DNA of 8,035 bases from Bdellovibrionales bacterium (lineage in GTDB: Bacteria; Bdellovibrionota; Bdellovibrionia; Bdellovibrionales; UBA1609), in the NCBI GenBank assembly GCA_020435025.1, contig JAGRAG010000329.1:1-8035 (forward strand). The letters run 5' to 3'. The notes beneath the pieces were generated by a model, which did not search any database, was not told the DNA's origin, and saw only the letters and a list, made by a program, of their open reading frames with translations. The translations under genes and the position numbers were made by a program. Shown piece after piece: positions 5,004-8,035 of this stretch. The first letter of the stretch is position 1; the number at the start of each line of letters is the position of its first letter.

Positions 5004-7226
5004 TTAAAGGGCTTCAGGGGACTGTCCATAGACGTACAACGTCCAATCAGGAAACGGGATTTTACGGTCTTGGGAGCGCACCAGCTGATAATAAACGAGG
5101 TTTCTTAAGACGAGTTTAATGTAATTTTGAGTTTCTTCATAAGGAATGTCTTCAATAAACTGAATCGTGTTTCCTCGGTACCTTGTGGCAAACCATCCAT
5201 TGATCGCCGACTCGGCAGCATTGTAGGAAGCAACGGTCCGAATGAACTGACCCTTGTGACGATCCATTAGATCTTGGAGGAGAGCCGATCCTATCTGAAT
5301 ATTCGTTAGTGGTAGAAAAAGATCTTGAGGAGTTTGATACTGGATGCCCTTTTGGTTAGCGATTTTTTTTGCACTTCGAGGAAGGATCTGCATTAAGCCA
5401 AAGGCATCAACAGGGCTTCGAGCTTTTGGGTTAAATGCGGATTCTTGTCTCATAATCGCATAGATGAGTTCCGGTGCGACCTTAAATTTACTTGCGGCCA
5501 GTTCCACCTGTTCTTTAAAGGGGGTTGGAAACAGCATCGGAGCGGCTCTGTCGTATATTTCTCGTCGTAACGATTTTTTTAAAAGAGCCACTTCATAGCG
5601 AAGTCGAACATAGTGGCCTGCACTTTGATAGAGTTTTAAAACTTCTATCCAGGGAACAAACTCATCTAGTTTAGATTTTCGCAGAGAGTGAGCGATGGTT
5701 TTGATGTAATTCAAAGAAGCCTCATTTTCACCAAGTGAGATCAACCATTGAAGCTTGAGGGGCTCATAATTGGTGAGCCACTTTGAAATCAGTTTCCTAT
5801 GCTCTAAGTCGAATGTCAGCGGGGAGATTTCTTCGGAAGTTAGGGAAATAGGACGATCTATTTCCCGACGTGCAAGAAGCCCATAATATCCTATGGTGTC
5901 GTCATCAGCCAGCTCCTTAAATAATTCTTGAGACTCTTTTTTACGTCCTTCTTCTAAAAGAGTCATCCCTAGCCAAAATTTGGCACGATGACGATCGTAA
6001 TCTTTATCCTGGTCCAGTTCAGCTAAAAGATGTGAAAAGACTCGTATGGCTTTTTGGCTCTTGCCGATTCGTCGGAGGTTCCATGCGTAGTACCAAGAAA
6101 GTTTGTTTTTTAGACCCTTGTCTTTTTGGGTGTACTTTAATGCGGTTTCAAACCAGTTCACGGCCTCTTGAAATTGCCCACTTTCCTCATCGATTCGACC
6201 AATAAGCCAGAATATTTCTGGTTGTAGAAAGGGATAAGCCTTTAGCTGTTTTGAAAGACTTAAAAGAAGCTTCTTTGCTTTTTCTGAATGATTGAGTGTC
6301 CAGTAGGTGCGAGCCAGCAAACGATGGGTTTTTGCGTATTGAATCACATCGGAAAAATGTGGTCGCTTTCTTTTTTGAAAGGCCTTTCTGGCCAAAGTTG
6401 TCATTTCTTCCGTGGTTTTAACATACAGCTCGTCATTTTTTTCGATTTTGTAAGTTGTACGAATACCTCTAAGCGCGGAGAGCTTTCTTTTGAGACTCAG
6501 ACGAGGTTGTGTAAGATAAAGGCGATAGGCTTTCCGTGCCTTGTCAAATTCGCGGCTCCTTCGAAAATCATAAGCGACACTCATCATTTGTGAGAGCTTC
6601 GGATCTTTATTGAGTTTGGGTGATATTCTATAGATTCGCTCTTTGAGGTAGGCAATAGACTTCTCATCATTGAGTTGTTCTGCATAATCGAGCGCCTTAT
6701 AGGTATGTTTTAATTTTTTCGAAGTGACAAGCGACTTTTTGGACTCCTGGATTTCGATTTCCATTAGTTTTTTTAAGTTTGCTGTTTGCAAAAAAATTCG
6801 TCTTTCAACTTGAGGTTTATAATGAGACAGCCATTGAGGAAAACTATCTGTTTGTGGCGCTTCACCGATTGTGAGCGCATAGGATTCTTGGTCGCAGACT
6901 AGATAAGATTTAATTTGCGCGAGTTCCTTAATCGGAAAAAAGGGTTCTTTGGCTAGAGCTAAAAAGACGTCACAGGCTTCTTTGGGATATTCTCCGGAAA
7001 CTTCTTGCGCCCACTTAAAACGAAACCACCAATTGATCGCTAGGTCGCGATCGTCTCGGTCCATGCCTTCTTTCAGAAATTGAATCTGTGACTCTTTTGA
7101 TCGACTCTCTTCGAGTTTGATGCTTGGAGGTTGCAGTTGGGCTATGGTAGGAACTGTGTCTTTGGAACTGGTCGCGCATCCGAGTACGATCAAAAAAGGA
7201 GTTGTGACAAGAAACCATAGCTTCAT
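5004..7226 (-). CDS. Lipoprotein lytic transglycosylase of the Slt70 type
   Basis: A 740-residue envelope enzyme predicted to cut the MurNAc-GlcNAc bond of peptidoglycan, forming 1,6-anhydro-MurNAc ends. The N-terminus has a lipoprotein signal with the lipobox V-L-G-C17; the next residue is Ala rather than Asp, which favours outer-membrane sorting. Residues about 60-560 are helical with TPR-like stretches (for example 305-365 and 412-455, the latter ending in YYGLLARREI as in Slt superhelical domains). The catalytic domain spans about 570-715: YAIMRQESAFNP with catalytic E594, DAFGLMQILP (607-616), VASYNAAESAINGW (665-678) and IPYEETQNYI (694-703). All motifs of family 1 transglycosylases are present, so it should be active. 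E. coli Slt70 is soluble and shorter (about 645 residues). The ribosome binding site (AAAAGA) is weak. It follows the HD-GYP gene by 36 bases, implying a shared transcript. Confidence 0.92.
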   Translation of the reverse strand: MKLWFLVTTPFLIVLGCATSSKDTVPTIAQLQPPSIKLEESRSKESQIQFLKEGMDRDDRDLAINWWFRFKWAQEVSGEYPKEACDVFLALAKEPFFPIKELAQIKSYLVCDQESYALTIGEAPQTDSFPQWLSHYKPQVERRIFLQTANLKKLMEIEIQESKKSLVTSKKLKHTYKALDYAEQLNDEKSIAYLKERIYRISPKLNKDPKLSQMMSVAYDFRRSREFDKARKAYRLYLTQPRLSLKRKLSALRGIRTTYKIEKNDELYVKTTEEMTTLARKAFQKRKRPHFSDVIQYAKTHRLLARTYWTLNHSEKAKKLLLSLSKQLKAYPFLQPEIFWLIGRIDEESGQFQEAVNWFETALKYTQKDKGLKNKLSWYYAWNLRRIGKSQKAIRVFSHLLAELDQDKDYDRHRAKFWLGMTLLEEGRKKESQELFKELADDDTIGYYGLLARREIDRPISLTSEEISPLTFDLEHRKLISKWLTNYEPLKLQWLISLGENEASLNYIKTIAHSLRKSKLDEFVPWIEVLKLYQSAGHYVRLRYEVALLKKSLRREIYDRAAPMLFPTPFKEQVELAASKFKVAPELIYAIMRQESAFNPKARSPVDAFGLMQILPRSAKKIANQKGIQYQTPQDLFLPLTNIQIGSALLQDLMDRHKGQFIRTVASYNAAESAINGWFATRYRGNTIQFIEDIPYEETQNYIKLVLRNLVYYQLVRSQDRKIPFPDWTLYVYGQSPEAL

Positions 7227-7262
7227 TCTTTTAGGGTAACAAATTGTTGGCCTAATAGGAAA

Positions 7263-8035
7263 TCACTTGCTCAGTTTTTCTTTATGTTTTTCCATTTTAA
7301 AAAGGGTTTCGTACATAGCGCTGAGAAGGTCTGGGTCGTACTTACCTTTTAGTTTTACTGCCATAAAGTCGAGTGCTTTTGACGGAGGCATAGGTTGGTT
7401 GTAAGAGCGTTTGGTTGTTAAGGCATCAAAGGTATCAGTCAATGCAACGATTCGAGCCATGGGATGAATTTCTTCTGCAGAGAGTTGTTGAGGATATCCA
7501 TTTCCTAAAGAGTTTTCATGATGCTCAAAACAACAGGCGATGATCTCTTCGGGAGCATTGGTTTCTTGTAGAATAACTAGACCATACTCGGGATGTTTCT
7601 GCATCTGCTTCCACTCTTCGTCATCAAGTGGACCATTTTTACAGATGATTTCAATGTCAACTTGTCGCTTTCCGATGTCATGAAAAAGTGCCCCTTGTCC
7701 CATTAAAAAAAGTTCGTGTCCAGAGTAACCGGCGACTTTTGCAAGACCTAAACTGTAAATTCCGACGTCAAGAGAGTGGGTGTAGGTGTAAAAATCATGA
7801 CTAGAAAGACCAATGAGGTGCCCCATAGATTCGGGTTCATTTTCCATAAAGTTCACAAAGTTTTCGATGATACCTTTGGACTCCTCGAGAGCTTTTTCGA
7901 CATCCGGACTTTCAAAGAGCTCTTCGACTAATGCATAAGAGCTTTCTCGTAAGATAAGTGCTTTTCGGTGTGGGTTGATGGTTTTGTCTGCGAGAAGATG
8001 ATGTACATAGTTTTTGTAATCCTGACGCAATGCCC
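7263..8035 (-). CDS. HD-GYP domain protein, probable cyclic-di-GMP phosphodiesterase, 5'-truncated
   Basis: HD-GYP proteins hydrolyse the second messenger cyclic-di-GMP at a metal centre. The frame stays open to the window edge. The first possible start is a TTG at 8030-8028, but the codon before it (GCA) is in frame, so the gene probably begins outside the window. Counting from that TTG, the metal and active-site signatures are H85 (YTYTHS), H117-D118 (LFHDIGK, K121), H146 (QKHPEYG), H170-H171-E172, G-N-G-Y179-P180 and D199 with D202 (ALTDTFDALTTKRSY). The usual HHExxDGxGYP is altered here to HHENSLGNGYP: the Asp before the first Gly is Leu, while the GYP tyrosine is kept. The upstream ~80 residues are not a recognisable sensor domain. 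The C-terminal tail is lysine-rich. It is the first visible gene of an operon with the lytic transglycosylase. Activity is likely but not certain. Confidence 0.9.
   Translation of the reverse strand, partial: ALRQDYKNYVHHLLADKTINPHRKALILRESSYALVEELFESPDVEKALEESKGIIENFVNFMENEPESMGHLIGLSSHDFYTYTHSLDVGIYSLGLAKVAGYSGHELFLMGQGALFHDIGKRQVDIEIICKNGPLDDEEWKQMQKHPEYGLVILQETNAPEEIIACCFEHHENSLGNGYPQQLSAEEIHPMARIVALTDTFDALTTKRSYNQPMPPSKALDFMAVKLKGKYDPDLLSAMYETLFKMEKHKEKLSK

Noticed and set aside
4896..5108. GTG-started 70-codon plus-strand frame spanning the gap and the transglycosylase 3' end
   Set aside because: It overlaps a confident gene on the opposite strand by about 100 bases; the lysine/arginine-rich start reflects local A+G richness.

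Overview
The window looks like chromosome of a Gram-negative bacterium of moderate-to-low GC, most plausibly a member of the Bdellovibrionota (Bdellovibrio-like). This rests on the overall impression of the proteins: an Hsp33 chaperone, an HD-GYP protein with an atypical GYP motif, a lipoprotein soluble-lytic-transglycosylase, a large secreted orphan protein, and the start of a PutA-like proline dehydrogenase. The taxonomic call is inference; no rRNA gene is present to confirm it.

Layout. Bases 1-118 hold the first 39 codons of a minus-strand gene that runs off the left edge (probably proline dehydrogenase). A gene-poor stretch of about 740 bases follows (119-857). It contains two short GC-rich tandem-repeat arrays (14-bp units at 456-511, 12-bp units at 634-677) that share a GTCGGGC core and are partly complementary to each other. 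hslO (Hsp33, redox-regulated holdase) lies at 858-1754 on the plus strand. Between hslO and the next gene, 1755-2135 holds a possible 34-residue single-span membrane peptide whose ribosome binding site sits inside a 10-bp hairpin stem, then an inverted repeat, a small palindrome and a perfect TATAAT box. The plus-strand gene at 2136-2822 is a complete OmpR/PhoB-type response regulator with no kinase beside it.

From 2862 to the right edge everything is on the minus strand. Reading in the direction of transcription, a 5'-truncated HD-GYP cyclic-di-GMP phosphodiesterase-type protein (8035-7263) is followed after 36 bases by a 740-residue lipoprotein lytic transglycosylase of the Slt70 type (7226-5004), very likely one operon. 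A 195-base gap then precedes a 648-residue protein with a clear signal peptide and no recognisable family (4808-2862), which converges on the response regulator.

Functionally the window mixes stress protection (Hsp33), two-component signalling, second-messenger turnover (HD-GYP) and envelope or peptidoglycan remodelling (Slt plus the secreted orphan). No mobile element, CRISPR array, tRNA or rRNA was seen. The least explained parts are the secreted orphan, the micro-ORF with the masked ribosome binding site, and the paired repeat arrays.
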